A DNA stretch of 39,970 nt from Flavobacteriaceae bacterium. GTDB lineage: Bacteria > Bacteroidota > Bacteroidia > Flavobacteriales > Flavobacteriaceae. Of this stretch, positions 27,090-35,632 are shown in pieces (position 1 is the first letter of the stretch; each line of letters begins with the position of its first letter). Position numbers and translations under genes: made by a program. The notes beneath the pieces were generated by a model. That model ran no database searches and was not told the DNA's origin. It worked only from the letters and a program-made list of their open reading frames with translations. The stretch spans positions 1-39,970 of the forward strand of contig JAKMDI010000010.1 of assembly GCA_022428005.1 (NCBI GenBank), read 5' to 3'.

Positions 27090-28388
27090 ATGCATAAAAA
27101 TTTTGTAGAAGAACTTCGTTGGAGGGGGATGTTGCACGACATCACACCCGAAACGGAGGACTATTTGAACCAAAACACCACCTCAGGTTACATTGGTTTT
27201 GATCCCACCGCCGACTCACTCCACATTGGTAGTTTGGTTCAAATCATGATTCTGATCCATTTCCAAAAAGCCGGCCACAGGCCAATTGCCCTGGTGGGTG
27301 GCGCCACAGGCATGATAGGAGACCCGTCCGGGAAATCCGATGAAAGAAACCTCTTGGACGCCAAAACGCTCGATAATAACCTGAAAGGTATTGCAAGTCA
27401 ATTGCAAAAATTTCTCGATTTTAATGAGAAAAACCCTGTCTCAGCCCAACTGGTAAACAACCTGGAATGGATGAAAGACTACACACTGATCGATTTTTCC
27501 CGAGACATTGGAAAGCACCTCACCGTCAATTATATGATGGCAAAAGATTCCGTTAAAAAAAGATTGGGCAGTGAAGCCAAAGAAGGTATGTCGTTTACAG
27601 AATTTACCTACCAATTACTCCAAGGTTATGATTTTTTGCACCTCTATCAGCACATGGATTGCAAGGTGCAAATGGGAGGGAGCGATCAATGGGGAAACAT
27701 CACTACTGGGACCGAACTCATCCGTCGTAAACTTCAAGGGAAAGCCTTTGCGATTACTTGTCCATTGATCACCAAAGCCGATGGCACAAAGTTCGGGAAA
27801 ACAGAGGGTGGAAATGTGTGGTTGGACAAAAACCGCACATCCCCCTACAAATTTTACCAGTACTGGCTCAACGCCTCGGATGAAGATGCCGAAAAGTTCA
27901 TTAAGATTTTTACGCTTTTAGAACAAACAGCCATAATAGATTTGATCCGTCAACATCACGAAAACCCCCACCAGCGGTTGCTTCAAAAAACCATCGCTCA
28001 AGAAGTCACCCGCATGGTCCATTCAGAGGAAGAACTCCAAAAAGCCATACAAGCCAGTGAAATTCTCTTTGGAAAAGCAACGGCTGAGGCCCTTAAAAAT
28101 TTAGAGCGCCAGACTTTCTTAGAAGTTTTTGAGGGGGTGCCCCAAGCTGAGATATCCCTGGCTGAACTGAATCAAGGGATTGACATGATTGCTCTTTTGG
28201 CATCCAAAACCCAATTTTTATCTTCCAACGGCGAGGCACGTCGGGCGCTAAAAGAAAATTCCATTTCGGTCAATAAATCTAAGGTGGATGAAAATTACAG
28301 TATCGGAGCCAATGACCTCATAGATGGAAAATATGTGCTGTTGCAAAGGGGTAAAAAAAATTACTTTATCGTTGAGGTAATGGCCTAA
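27090..28388 (+). CDS. tyrS: Tyrosine-tRNA ligase
   Basis: This class I synthetase charges tRNA-Tyr. The HIGH motif is HIGS at 45-48 in [12 protein letters not shown]. The KMSKS-type loop is KFGKT at 234-238, the usual bacterial TyrRS form. The C-terminal S4 RNA-binding domain begins near residue 368 ([18 protein letters not shown]). The 432 residues are normal. It converges with the LuxE-like gene with a four-base overlap of stop codons. Confidence 0.97.
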   Translation: MHKNFVEELRWRGMLHDITPETEDYLNQNTTSGYIGFDPTADSLHIGSLVQIMILIHFQKAGHRPIALVGGATGMIGDPSGKSDERNLLDAKTLDNNLKGIASQLQKFLDFNEKNPVSAQLVNNLEWMKDYTLIDFSRDIGKHLTVNYMMAKDSVKKRLGSEAKEGMSFTEFTYQLLQGYDFLHLYQHMDCKVQMGGSDQWGNITTGTELIRRKLQGKAFAITCPLITKADGTKFGKTEGGNVWLDKNRTSPYKFYQYWLNASDEDAEKFIKIFTLLEQTAIIDLIRQHHENPHQRLLQKTIAQEVTRMVHSEEELQKAIQASEILFGKATAEALKNLERQTFLEVFEGVPQAEISLAELNQGIDMIALLASKTQFLSSNGEARRALKENSISVNKSKVDENYSIGANDLIDGKYVLLQRGKKNYFIVEVMA

Positions 28389-29371
28389 ATTACCATTAAG
28401 TTACACCCCCTGATTTCAGAGGCATCAAACCTGCCCAATACTTCAAACCGTTGGTCAGCGTGTACCTTTCCCAGGTCCTGGGTAGCTATAAATGAGCAAG
28501 AATCTCGGTTGGCCAAGTCAATAATATTCAACCCACCACTCTGACCCCATCCCAGTTGGTGGAAAGGATCTTGATTTTCTCTCACACTGATGCGCATCCA
28601 AGGAGGACAAGCAAACATTCCCGCACCGTTCGAATAGGCCTGTGAGAATAATTCGGTCATACCGTATTCCGAATGAATATTTTTACACCCAAATCCTTCG
28701 CGCAACTTCTCATGAAGAGCCTCTCGGGTCAATTCTTTCCTTCTGCCTTTCATCCCCCCCGTTTCCATCACGATCGTATTTTCCAAACTCAGTTTATAAC
28801 GCCCAATAAAATCCATCAGGGCAAACGAAACGCCCAACAAAAGCGTCTTTTTCCCTTTTTGTTCCAACTCCAGTAATTTACTTTTTAGGGCTTCCCATTG
28901 GTTCAGGTAAAAACCGCTTTCTTCTTGTCCACTTTCTTGAATCATCTGGTGAACCATGTAGATTAATGAAGAATCCGAACGCTCCAAATAGGAGGGCAAT
29001 AATGCTAATACTGTGTATTGGTTTACAGGACCATAGAAGTATTCAAAACCCTTCTTAAAACTCATTTCATAATCGACCAAGCTGCGATAAAAATGTTTTG
29101 AGGTTTGTACCCCCGTAGTGGCGCTCGAGCTGAAAAACTGGGTAGGCTGTGCATCAAAAGAGATCACCTTTTTAGATTTAAAGAATGTGATGGGCAGATG
29201 AGGAATGTCATCTGAGGAATGAACCTCAACGGGATTGCAGTTTATGAGATCGCAAAAAGAGCGATAAACAGTGTTGTTATGGTACTGAAATTTAAAAGTC
29301 TTCAAGGCCAAAGCCTCAAATTCAATGGGAGTTTCCACCTCCCAAAAGTCAAGCATATCCTTCTCTTTCAT
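28385..29371 (-). CDS. LuxE-like acyl-protein synthetase/acyl-activating protein
   Basis: A 328-residue member of the LuxE acyl-protein synthetase family, related to adenylate-forming enzymes. The nucleotide-binding loop appears as SSSATTG at 81-87, and the ANL-type A5 motif as EYGMTELF about two-thirds along. In luminous bacteria LuxE activates fatty acid with ATP for the reductase LuxC. Here there is no luxC, luxD or luciferase nearby, so another acyl or aryl acid is activated and the acceptor is unknown. The gene follows the small T9SS-tagged ORF by 25 bases on the same strand and may share its promoter. The family call is good and the reaction is uncertain. Confidence 0.8.
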   Translation of the reverse strand: MKEKDMLDFWEVETPIEFEALALKTFKFQYHNNTVYRSFCDLINCNPVEVHSSDDIPHLPITFFKSKKVISFDAQPTQFFSSSATTGVQTSKHFYRSLVDYEMSFKKGFEYFYGPVNQYTVLALLPSYLERSDSSLIYMVHQMIQESGQEESGFYLNQWEALKSKLLELEQKGKKTLLLGVSFALMDFIGRYKLSLENTIVMETGGMKGRRKELTREALHEKLREGFGCKNIHSEYGMTELFSQAYSNGAGMFACPPWMRISVRENQDPFHQLGWGQSGGLNIIDLANRDSCSFIATQDLGKVHADQRFEVLGRFDASEIRGCNLMVI

Positions 29372-29396
29372 CCTTCAATACCCGCGTTTTTTGGGC

Positions 29397-29723
29397 TCAG
29401 GGAACCACCAAGCGACCTAAGCCTTGGCGCCCTCCCCGAATTATTTTTACAATGTAGATCCCTGCTTTTAAATTGTTGGGGGTAATAAAATGCTCATAGG
29501 TAGTGGTTTCATAAACAACTTCACCCAATATGTTGACAATCAATACGGTCATTAAGTCCGTGTGGTCAGAAACAATATTTAGCGTATTTCCTGTCATGGG
29601 ATTGGGGTATAGCTGGAACGCTAATTTTTCCTCAGAATTTTTATTAAAAGAGTCCACAGCTCCCTGTTGCGCAGCGAGGCGCAAACAAGTCATGAGCAAA
29701 AAAAGGAAAACTGTAAGTCTCAA
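29397..29723 (-). CDS. Tiny protein made mostly of a T9SS type A sorting domain
   Basis: A 108-residue ORF with a signal peptide (about 1-18) and a short Ser/Asn/Glu linker. Residues 36-108 match the C-terminal type A sorting domain of type IX secretion cargo (FQLYPNPMTGNTLNI, then NILGEVVYET, LKAGIYIVKI and a basic end). There is no passenger domain. The only usable start upstream of the signal is a TTG at 29721-29723; the first in-frame ATG would cut the signal peptide. A perfect -10 box (TAAATTTG) lies upstream on this strand. It may be a minimal secreted protein or the remains of a larger cargo gene. Confidence 0.65.
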   Translation of the reverse strand: MRLTVFLFLLMTCLRLAAQQGAVDSFNKNSEEKLAFQLYPNPMTGNTLNIVSDHTDLMTVLIVNILGEVVYETTTYEHFITPNNLKAGIYIVKIIRGGRQGLGRLVVP

Positions 29724-29744
29724 ATTCTAAAAGCTTATACACCT

Positions 29745-29778
29745 CAAATTTATAAAATTATACGGCGCTGCGGACCAA
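29745..29778 (-). promoter_or_regulatory. Candidate promoter of the T9SS ORF and LuxE-like gene
   Basis: On the minus strand TTG (29778-29776) is followed after 23 bases by a perfect -10 box TAAATTTG (29752-29745). The spacing is at the long end of the known range. It points to the TTG-start ORF and the downstream LuxE-like gene. Confidence 0.45.
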
Positions 29779-29825
29779 AGCATTAATTTGATAATTAATT
29801 AACCTAAACGGTTATAGATTTTTTT

Positions 29826-29839
29826 ATATTTATAAATAT
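29826..29839. promoter_or_regulatory. 14-bp AT palindrome before the response regulator
   Basis: ATATTTATAAATAT is a perfect palindrome that ends six bases before the response-regulator ATG. It could be an operator for self-regulation or only part of an AT-rich leader. No second copy was noticed. Confidence 0.35.
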
Positions 29840-29845
29840 TACGTC

Positions 29846-30532
29846 ATGAAAAAAAAAGACATAAAAATACTTTTGGTAGACGATGAACCCGATGTCATCG
29901 AGATTATAAAGTTCAACTTAAACCAGGAGGGCTATCGGGTAAAAACAGCCACCAACGGAAGTGAGGCAGTAAAAAAAGCGAAGAAAACATTTCCCCATCT
30001 CATCATCATGGATGTTATGATGCCAGAGATGGATGGAATTGAGGCCTGCGAAATACTTCGAAAAGACCCAAAATTTAACAATACCATCATCATGTTTCTC
30101 ACAGCACGAGGGGAAGATTATTCCTACGTAGCTGCTTTTGATGCAGGTGCAGACGATTATGTCACCAAGCCCATTAAGCCTAAAATCTTAGTTTCGAAAA
30201 TCAAAGCATTGCTCCGTAGGCTGAAAAAAGAAGAGGAGACCGAAAAATTAAGATTCGGTAAACTGATCATCGACAAAGAGCAATATGAAGTCACCCAAAA
30301 CGGTAATACGCTCTCTTTGCCCAGAAAAGAGTTTGAATTATTATTTCTTTTGGCTTCAAAACCCGATAAGGTGGTTAAAAGAGAAAAAATAATGGAAATT
30401 GTTTGGGGTAGTGAAGTGGTAGTTGGCGACAGAACCATAGATGTGCACATCAGAAAGCTCAGAGAAAAAATTGGAGATAAGTACTTCAAAACCGTAAAGG
30501 GAGTCGGATACAAATTCAGAAACCCCAAATAA
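29846..30532 (+). CDS. OmpR/PhoB-family response regulator
   Basis: A DNA-binding response regulator of 228 residues. The receiver has the acidic pair D12/D13, the phospho-acceptor D56 (IIMDVMMPEMDG), T86 and K108 (VTKPI). The C-terminal winged helix (about 130-228) ends in the family's DVHIRKLREKIG...VKGVGYKF. All catalytic residues are intact. The histidine kinase follows four bases later, forming a two-component pair. The stimulus is unknown. Confidence 0.95.
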   Translation: MKKKDIKILLVDDEPDVIEIIKFNLNQEGYRVKTATNGSEAVKKAKKTFPHLIIMDVMMPEMDGIEACEILRKDPKFNNTIIMFLTARGEDYSYVAAFDAGADDYVTKPIKPKILVSKIKALLRRLKKEEETEKLRFGKLIIDKEQYEVTQNGNTLSLPRKEFELLFLLASKPDKVVKREKIMEIVWGSEVVVGDRTIDVHIRKLREKIGDKYFKTVKGVGYKFRNPK

Positions 30533-30536
30533 TTAA

Positions 30537-31607
30537 GTGTCAAGATTTAAGAATTACCGAGTAGCAATAAGGCTTTCAGCCTTGTTGGCTGTGTTGCTTG
30601 TGGTATTAATTGCAATCCTATTCCTAATTTTTAAATTCGAGATCAATACAGTCACCGTGTTCGCCATGGCAGGCCTAATTGTTCTATTTTTCGTGTTTTC
30701 AGTCTTTTTGATATACTATAGAATAGAGCGTTTTATCCTAAAAAAAATCAATACCATCTACAGCGACTTGGCCCCATCAGGTGTTTCTATGAGTCAGCAA
30801 ACCATTCAGTCTGACATGGAAGCACTCCGCTTCAGTATGCAGAAGTTTGCTGATGACAAAAAATTAGAAATTGAACTGCTCAAAGACAAGGAAAATTATC
30901 GAAAAGAATTTATTGGTAATATTTCGCACGAACTTAAAACTCCGCTTTTTACAATTCAAGGCTATGTTGACACCCTTTTGGATGGAGCAATTGAAGACAA
31001 AAACATAAGAAATAAATATCTAAAAAGAACATCAAAGGGGGTTGATCGACTGATTTATATTGTTAAAGACCTTGATCTTATCACCCAATTTGAGTCTGGA
31101 ATTCAAACCATAGACCGCAGCTATTTTGATGTGATTCAACTTATAGAAAACGTATTTGATCTGCTGGAAATGCAAGCCACAAAAAATAATATTAGCCTGT
31201 CCTTTGACCGAGAATACACTGCCCCGATTATGGTTTTTGCCGATATGGAACGCATCCAGCAGGTCCTGACCAACCTCATCATCAACTCGATCAAATACGG
31301 ATTAGAGGAAGGAAAAACAGAAGTGGGTGTTGAAAGATTGAGCCCTGAAAAAATAATGGTCAGAATTACAGACAATGGCGAAGGCATAGAGGAGGAAAAC
31401 ATTCCAAGACTGTTTGAACGTTTCTATCGTGTGGACAAATCTGGAAATCGTAAAGGAGGGGGGTCTGGTTTGGGGCTGGCCATCGTAAAACACATCATTG
31501 AGGCCCACCAAGAAAAACTTCTGGTAGAAAGCAAAATTGGGGTAGGGTCAGAATTTTCTTTTACCCTTGAATCCCATCAGAAAGAAAGCACTAAGCCTCC
31601 CAGTTAA
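30537..31607 (+). CDS. Sensor histidine kinase with a minimal sensor region
   Basis: A 356-residue kinase. Two membrane helices at about 13-33 and 39-61 are joined by a loop of only a few residues, so there is no periplasmic sensor domain. A short cytoplasmic linker leads to HisKA with H131 in NISHELKTPLF. The ATPase domain has NLIINSIKYG (N box), ITDNGEGI (G1), the F box region LFERFYRVD and GGGSGLGLAIVKHI (G2). The start codon is GTG, four bases after the response-regulator stop. It may sense membrane state or a partner membrane protein. Confidence 0.94.
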   Translation: MSRFKNYRVAIRLSALLAVLLVVLIAILFLIFKFEINTVTVFAMAGLIVLFFVFSVFLIYYRIERFILKKINTIYSDLAPSGVSMSQQTIQSDMEALRFSMQKFADDKKLEIELLKDKENYRKEFIGNISHELKTPLFTIQGYVDTLLDGAIEDKNIRNKYLKRTSKGVDRLIYIVKDLDLITQFESGIQTIDRSYFDVIQLIENVFDLLEMQATKNNISLSFDREYTAPIMVFADMERIQQVLTNLIINSIKYGLEEGKTEVGVERLSPEKIMVRITDNGEGIEEENIPRLFERFYRVDKSGNRKGGGSGLGLAIVKHIIEAHQEKLLVESKIGVGSEFSFTLESHQKESTKPPS

Positions 31608-31654
31608 TTTCCCTTTGGTTAAATTTACTCATCAATTGGCTCTTTTACTCATCT

Positions 31655-32329
31655 ATGGGAAGCAAAAACAAACTCAAACGTTTTAAGGAGAATGAAACTT
31701 TTAAAAACGTCATCCAACCCGAAAGGGCGGTTTTGGAGAAAGATGCCTTCGCCCTCAAAGGACATTGGCACAAAAATTTTTTTAAAAATGACCACCCCAT
31801 TGTCTTAGAATTGGGCTGTGGAAAAGGAGAGTACACCTTGCATCTTGCCGATCAAAATCCCGAAAGGAATTACATCGGTATAGATATCAAAGGGGCCAGG
31901 TTTTGGCGGGGTGCCAAAACAGCCCTAAAGGAAAATCGCGAGCAAGTGGCCTTTATCAGGGCACAAATAGAGTTGATCGACACCTTGTTTGCTGCCGGTG
32001 AGGTAGCAGAAATTTGGATCACATTTCCCGATCCACAAATCAAATTTAAAAGGGCAAAACACCGCCTCACCCATCCCGATTTTTTAAAACGATACCGGAA
32101 GATTTTACACCCCAAGGGAAGTATTCACCTCAAAACAGACAGTGCATTTCTTTTCGGATACACCCTGGGAATCACAAACGACCCTGCTTTTGAATTGATT
32201 TACGCCCACCATGACATTTATAACAATCCCCATGCCCCAAAAACAGCGGTGGCGGTGCAAACATTTTACGAAAAAATGTTTTTAGAGCAAAATAAGCCCA
32301 TTACCTACCTCCAATTTCAATTCGCCTGA
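31655..32329 (+). CDS. trmB: tRNA (guanosine(46)-N7)-methyltransferase
   Basis: A SAM-dependent enzyme that methylates G46 in the tRNA variable loop. The SAM-binding motif LELGCGKGEY is at 51-60, and the TrmB signature FPDPQIKFKRAKHRL follows in the middle third. The exact form differs from the common FPDPWPKKRH but is seen in Bacteroidota members. The 224 residues are normal. Its stop overlaps the next start (TGATG). Confidence 0.94.
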   Translation: MGSKNKLKRFKENETFKNVIQPERAVLEKDAFALKGHWHKNFFKNDHPIVLELGCGKGEYTLHLADQNPERNYIGIDIKGARFWRGAKTALKENREQVAFIRAQIELIDTLFAAGEVAEIWITFPDPQIKFKRAKHRLTHPDFLKRYRKILHPKGSIHLKTDSAFLFGYTLGITNDPAFELIYAHHDIYNNPHAPKTAVAVQTFYEKMFLEQNKPITYLQFQFA

Positions 32330-32670
32330 TGTCTCAATTTTTCCTCCAAGTTTATCAAGTGGTCCAGCAGATTCCCCAAGGGAGGGTCACCTCCTATGGC
32401 GCCATTGCAAAATATTTGGGTCATCCACAAAGCGCAAGAATGGTGGGCTATGCCATGAACGCCGCCCACAGTTACCCCGAAGTACCCGCCCACAGGGTAG
32501 TCAACAGAAATGGACTACTGACAGGAAAGCACCATTTCCCAGGTTCCAAATTAATGCAGCAATTACTCGAAAACGAGGGGATTTCGGTCAAAGAAGATCA
32601 AGTGGTCGATTTCAATACCGTTTTTTGGGATCCAAATACCGGACTTCCCCCCTTTGAAATTGAAGTCTAA
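32329..32670 (+). CDS. Alkyltransferase-like protein (MGMT fold, no catalytic Cys)
   Basis: A 113-residue protein with only the C-terminal DNA-binding domain of O6-alkylguanine-DNA alkyltransferases. The helix-turn-helix with VTSYGAIAKYLG and SARMVGYAMNA is clear. The active-site PCHRV motif reads PAHRV at 53-57, so the alkyl-accepting cysteine is alanine. That is the mark of ATL proteins, which bind alkylated guanine and direct it to nucleotide-excision repair without repairing it themselves. It is translationally coupled to trmB. The family call is firm; the repair role is inferred from ATL proteins studied elsewhere. Confidence 0.92.
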   Translation: MSQFFLQVYQVVQQIPQGRVTSYGAIAKYLGHPQSARMVGYAMNAAHSYPEVPAHRVVNRNGLLTGKHHFPGSKLMQQLLENEGISVKEDQVVDFNTVFWDPNTGLPPFEIEV

Positions 32671-32673
32671 ACT

Positions 32674-32703
32674 TTTGTTTCCGAACAGATTAAAGTATAT
32701 TTG
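32674..32703 (+). promoter_or_regulatory. Promoter of the mrp operon
   Basis: A -33 TTTG (32674-32677) and a perfect -10 box TATATTTG (32696-32703) are 18 bases apart, a textbook Bacteroidota promoter. The predicted leader is about 20 bases long. This is the best promoter in the window and should drive mrp, nifU-like, reductase and ferredoxin genes. Confidence 0.75.
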
Positions 32704-32729
32704 TAAGCTATAAAAAAAGCGCGCTGGAG

Positions 32730-33857
32730 ATGAAATTCAATAAGCAAGATGTGGTGGAGGCACTCAAAACAATCACGGCCCCTGGCGGAGGTGAAAATTT
32801 GATTGACAGTAAGGCAGTATCGAACATCATGGTGTTTGGAGATGAAATCGATATCGATGTGCGCCTGACCAACCCCAGCCTGCAAGCGAGAAAAAAATTA
32901 GAGGTAACCCTACTCGAGGTCATTCATCAAAAGGTTCACCCCAAGGCCAAGATCAAGATCAACACCAAAGTAGACAAGCCCCAACAGCCTGCCCCCATCA
33001 AAGGAAAAGCCATCCCTGGAATTGATTCCATTATTGCCATTTCTTCTGGAAAGGGTGGGGTTGGAAAATCTACGGTTACTGCCAACCTGGCCGTTACACT
33101 TGCCCAAATGGGCTGTAAAGTAGGTGTTTTGGATGCCGATATCTACGGCCCTTCCATCCCTACCATGTTTGACATAGAAGGTCAGCGACCCCTCTCCGTT
33201 AATGTAGACGGTAAATCCAAAATGGCACCTATCGAAAATTATGGGGTAAAAATATTGTCCATTGGATTCTTTACCCAACCCGATCAGGCCGTGATATGGC
33301 GGGGACCCATGGCTGCAAAAGCGCTGAATCAAATGATCTTTGACGCAGATTGGGGCACGTTAGACTTTCTACTCATCGATCTTCCCCCAGGAACTGGAGA
33401 CATTCACCTGAGCATTGTACAGTCACTCCCCCTCAATGGTGCTGTGGTTGTTAGCACACCGCAAAATGTAGCCTTAGCAGATGCCAAAAAAGGGATTGCC
33501 ATGTTCCAACAAGATAACATTCAAGTACCGGTTTTGGGCATTGTCGAAAATATGGCCTATTTCACCCCCGAAGAACTCCCCGACAACAAGTACTATATTT
33601 TTGGTAAACAAGGAGCAGAACACTTGGCACAAGACAAAAATGTTCCTTTCCTGGGCGCACTCCCTTTGGTACAAAGTGTGAGAGAAGCTGCCGACCTGGG
33701 AAGACCAGCTGCCCTCCAGCAAGGGACCCCCGTACAACAATCCATAGTAGAGCTGACCCAGAATTTGGTCACCCAACTGCTTAAAAGAAATACCAATTTA
33801 CCTCCAACCAAGGCCGTGGCCATCACCAATATGGTGGGCTGTGCTGCTATAAAATAA
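32730..33857 (+). CDS. mrp: Mrp/ApbC-family Fe-S cluster carrier ATPase
   Basis: A P-loop ATPase of the Mrp/NBP35 family that carries or inserts Fe-S clusters. An N-terminal MIP18-like (DUF59) domain covers about 1-85. The deviant Walker A GKGGVGKST is at 107-115, followed by LDADIYGPSIPTMF and LLIDLPPGTGD. The CxxC that binds the bridging cluster in many Mrp proteins is not at the usual place: the segment reads ENMAYFTPEELPDNKYYIFG. Few cysteines remain, among them one close to the C-terminus (GCAAIK). The 375 residues are usual. It heads a four-gene operon with spacers of 5, 2 and 0 bases. Confidence 0.93.
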   Translation: MKFNKQDVVEALKTITAPGGGENLIDSKAVSNIMVFGDEIDIDVRLTNPSLQARKKLEVTLLEVIHQKVHPKAKIKINTKVDKPQQPAPIKGKAIPGIDSIIAISSGKGGVGKSTVTANLAVTLAQMGCKVGVLDADIYGPSIPTMFDIEGQRPLSVNVDGKSKMAPIENYGVKILSIGFFTQPDQAVIWRGPMAAKALNQMIFDADWGTLDFLLIDLPPGTGDIHLSIVQSLPLNGAVVVSTPQNVALADAKKGIAMFQQDNIQVPVLGIVENMAYFTPEELPDNKYYIFGKQGAEHLAQDKNVPFLGALPLVQSVREAADLGRPAALQQGTPVQQSIVELTQNLVTQLLKRNTNLPPTKAVAITNMVGCAAIK

Positions 33858-33862
33858 AACAT

Positions 33863-34108
33863 ATGGATTCACAAGAGATCAAAGAAAAAGTAATGGTAGC
33901 ATTGGACGAGATCCGACCTTTTTTAGCCTCCGATGGTGGTGACATTTCATTGGTGGCCATAGAAAATGACAAAAAAGTAAAAGTGCAACTCCACGGCGCC
34001 TGTGTGTCTTGCACCGTCAATCAGATGACATTAAAATCTGGCGTGGAAATGACCATAAAAAAGTACGTCCCTCAGATCGAGGAAGTCGTGAGCGTAGAGG
34101 CCGAGTAA
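33863..34108 (+). CDS. NifU C-terminal-domain Fe-S scaffold
   Basis: An 81-residue stand-alone Nfu domain with the cluster-binding CxxC at C47 and C50 (HGACVSCTVNQM). Such proteins hold a [4Fe-4S] cluster between two subunits and pass it to target proteins. The gene is 5 bases after mrp and 2 bases before the reductase, so the two cluster carriers are co-produced. Cytoplasmic. Confidence 0.94.
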   Translation: MDSQEIKEKVMVALDEIRPFLASDGGDISLVAIENDKKVKVQLHGACVSCTVNQMTLKSGVEMTIKKYVPQIEEVVSVEAE

Positions 34109-34110
34109 AA

Positions 34111-35163
34111 ATGATCAAAACCGATATCATCATCATCGGCGCAGGTCCCACGGGACTGTTTGCCGTATTCGAAGCGGGACTGCTCAAGTTAAAATGCCAC
34201 CTCATCGATTCTTTGGCCCAACCTGGTGGGCAGTGTGCCGAGATCTACCCCAAGAAACCCATTTATGACATCCCCTCACGACCCGAAATAATGGCTGGAG
34301 ATTTGGTCGATCAGTTGATGGAACAGATCCAACCTTTTCAGCCGGGTTTTACCCTGGGCGAAACCGCGCAAGATATTGAAAAACAAGCCGATGGCAGTTT
34401 TGTGGTCACCACGGATAAGGGTACCCAGCACCACGCCCCGGTCGTTGCTATTGCTGGAGGGCTGGGGACCTTTGAGCCCCGTAAACCCGATTTGCCCAAT
34501 CTGCTGCAATGGGAGGACAAGGGGGTGGATTATATCATCAAAGATCCTGAGAAATACCGCAATAAAAAAGTACTTATTGCGGGAGGAGGAGACTCCGCAT
34601 TGGACTGGACCATTGTCTTGGCATCGGTGGCGGAGCAAGTCACGCTCATTCACCGGCGCAATGAATTTAGAGGAGCATTGGACTCCGTTGAAAAGGTGCA
34701 GGCCCTTAAAAATCAAAATAAAATACAGCTGATCACCCCAGCAGAGGTAACCGCCCTAGAGGGCAACAACCGTTTGTCCTCACTTACCATCAACCACGGA
34801 GAAACCACAGCAGAACAGCCCGTGGATTACTTTATCCCACTTTTTGGCCTTACACCCAAATTGGGACCTATGGCCCACTGGGGACTCGAAATTGAAAAAA
34901 ACGCCATCAAAGTAAACAACAGTTTGGACTATCAAACCAATATTCCTGGTATCTATGCCATTGGAGATATCAATACTTATCCGGGAAAACTAAAACTCAT
35001 CCTCTGTGGCTTTCACGAGGCGACTTTAATGTGCCAAAGTGCGTTTCAGCGTATCTACCCCGACAAAAGAAATGTTTTAAAATACACCACAGTAAGCGGT
35101 ATTTCAGGTTTCGACGGAAGCCGTAAAGAAGCCCAAAAATCTACCATAAAAACCATCGAGTAA
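34111..35163 (+). CDS. Thioredoxin-reductase-like ferredoxin-NADP(+) reductase
   Basis: A 350-residue FAD/NAD(P)H flavoprotein. The FAD-binding GAGPTG is at 10-15, the pyridine-nucleotide motif GGGDSA at 158-163, and the second FAD segment AIGDINTYPGKLKL near the C-terminus. There is no CxxC redox centre of thioredoxin reductase; this matches the type 2 ferredoxin-NADP reductase (YumC-like). A longer frame opens at 34009 inside the nifU-like gene. The ATG at 34111 puts the Rossmann motif at the normal place and is preferred. A [2Fe-2S] ferredoxin gene begins right at its stop and is the likely redox partner. Confidence 0.92.
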   Translation: MIKTDIIIIGAGPTGLFAVFEAGLLKLKCHLIDSLAQPGGQCAEIYPKKPIYDIPSRPEIMAGDLVDQLMEQIQPFQPGFTLGETAQDIEKQADGSFVVTTDKGTQHHAPVVAIAGGLGTFEPRKPDLPNLLQWEDKGVDYIIKDPEKYRNKKVLIAGGGDSALDWTIVLASVAEQVTLIHRRNEFRGALDSVEKVQALKNQNKIQLITPAEVTALEGNNRLSSLTINHGETTAEQPVDYFIPLFGLTPKLGPMAHWGLEIEKNAIKVNNSLDYQTNIPGIYAIGDINTYPGKLKLILCGFHEATLMCQSAFQRIYPDKRNVLKYTTVSGISGFDGSRKEAQKSTIKTIE

Positions 35164-35478
35164 ATGGAAATTAACATCACAGTTATTGATCGGGACGGTC
35201 AAGAACACCCTTTGCAGGCCCCTACCGATATGGCCATGAACCTTATGGAAATATGTAAAGCCTATGAACTCCCTGTCGAAGGTACTTGTGGAGGCATGGC
35301 CATGTGTGCTTCTTGCCAGTGCTATGTGCTGAGCCAACACCCACTCCAGGAAAAATCTCCCGATGAAGAAGCCATGCTCTCTGAAGCTTTCCACGTTAAA
35401 GAAAACAGCAGGTTGGGCTGCCAGATACAAATGGATGAAAAATTAGAAGGGCTAAAAGTAGAATTAGCACCCGAATAA
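35164..35478 (+). CDS. Adrenodoxin-type [2Fe-2S] ferredoxin
   Basis: A 104-residue ferredoxin. The four cluster ligands are C42, C48, C51 and C86 (EGTCGGMAMCASCQC, then RLGCQI), the C-x5-C-x2-C-xn-C spacing of adrenodoxin/Isc ferredoxins. In Fe-S assembly such ferredoxins supply electrons. It starts at the base after the reductase stop (TAAATG) and ends the operon. Together they could bring NADPH electrons to the Mrp/Nfu cluster-delivery step; this is an inference from order. Confidence 0.94.
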   Translation: MEINITVIDRDGQEHPLQAPTDMAMNLMEICKAYELPVEGTCGGMAMCASCQCYVLSQHPLQEKSPDEEAMLSEAFHVKENSRLGCQIQMDEKLEGLKVELAPE

Positions 35479-35527
35479 TTGGTTACTGCATCTATTTAGC
35501 CCTTCTTTGCGTGTAGGAAAATTCTTC

Positions 35528-35552
35528 TTTTTTAAAGTTGCTTTTAAAAAAA
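35528..35552. terminator. Possible bidirectional AT-rich terminator
   Basis: TTTTTTAAAG (35528-35537) and CTTTTAAAAAAA (35541-35552) form an imperfect AT-rich stem with a TTG loop. It lies between the convergent ferredoxin gene and the broken membrane-protein gene, and gives U-runs in both directions. The stem is weak. Confidence 0.35.
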
Positions 35553-35632
35553 CAATTCCTATCTAATCAATACCCCCCTATAGATAGAAACGTCATTTTC
35601 TTTTTAAAAGCGTATTCCCCACACAGTTAAAT

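Noticed and set aside
29787-29822. Response-regulator promoter TTTG ... TAGATTTT
   Set aside because: The spacing of 24 bases is too long and the -10 lacks the final G.
34009-34110. Longer N-terminus for the ferredoxin reductase
   Set aside because: It lies within the nifU-like gene in another frame and reads as a charged, non-family extension; the ATG at 34111 puts the FAD motif at residue 10.
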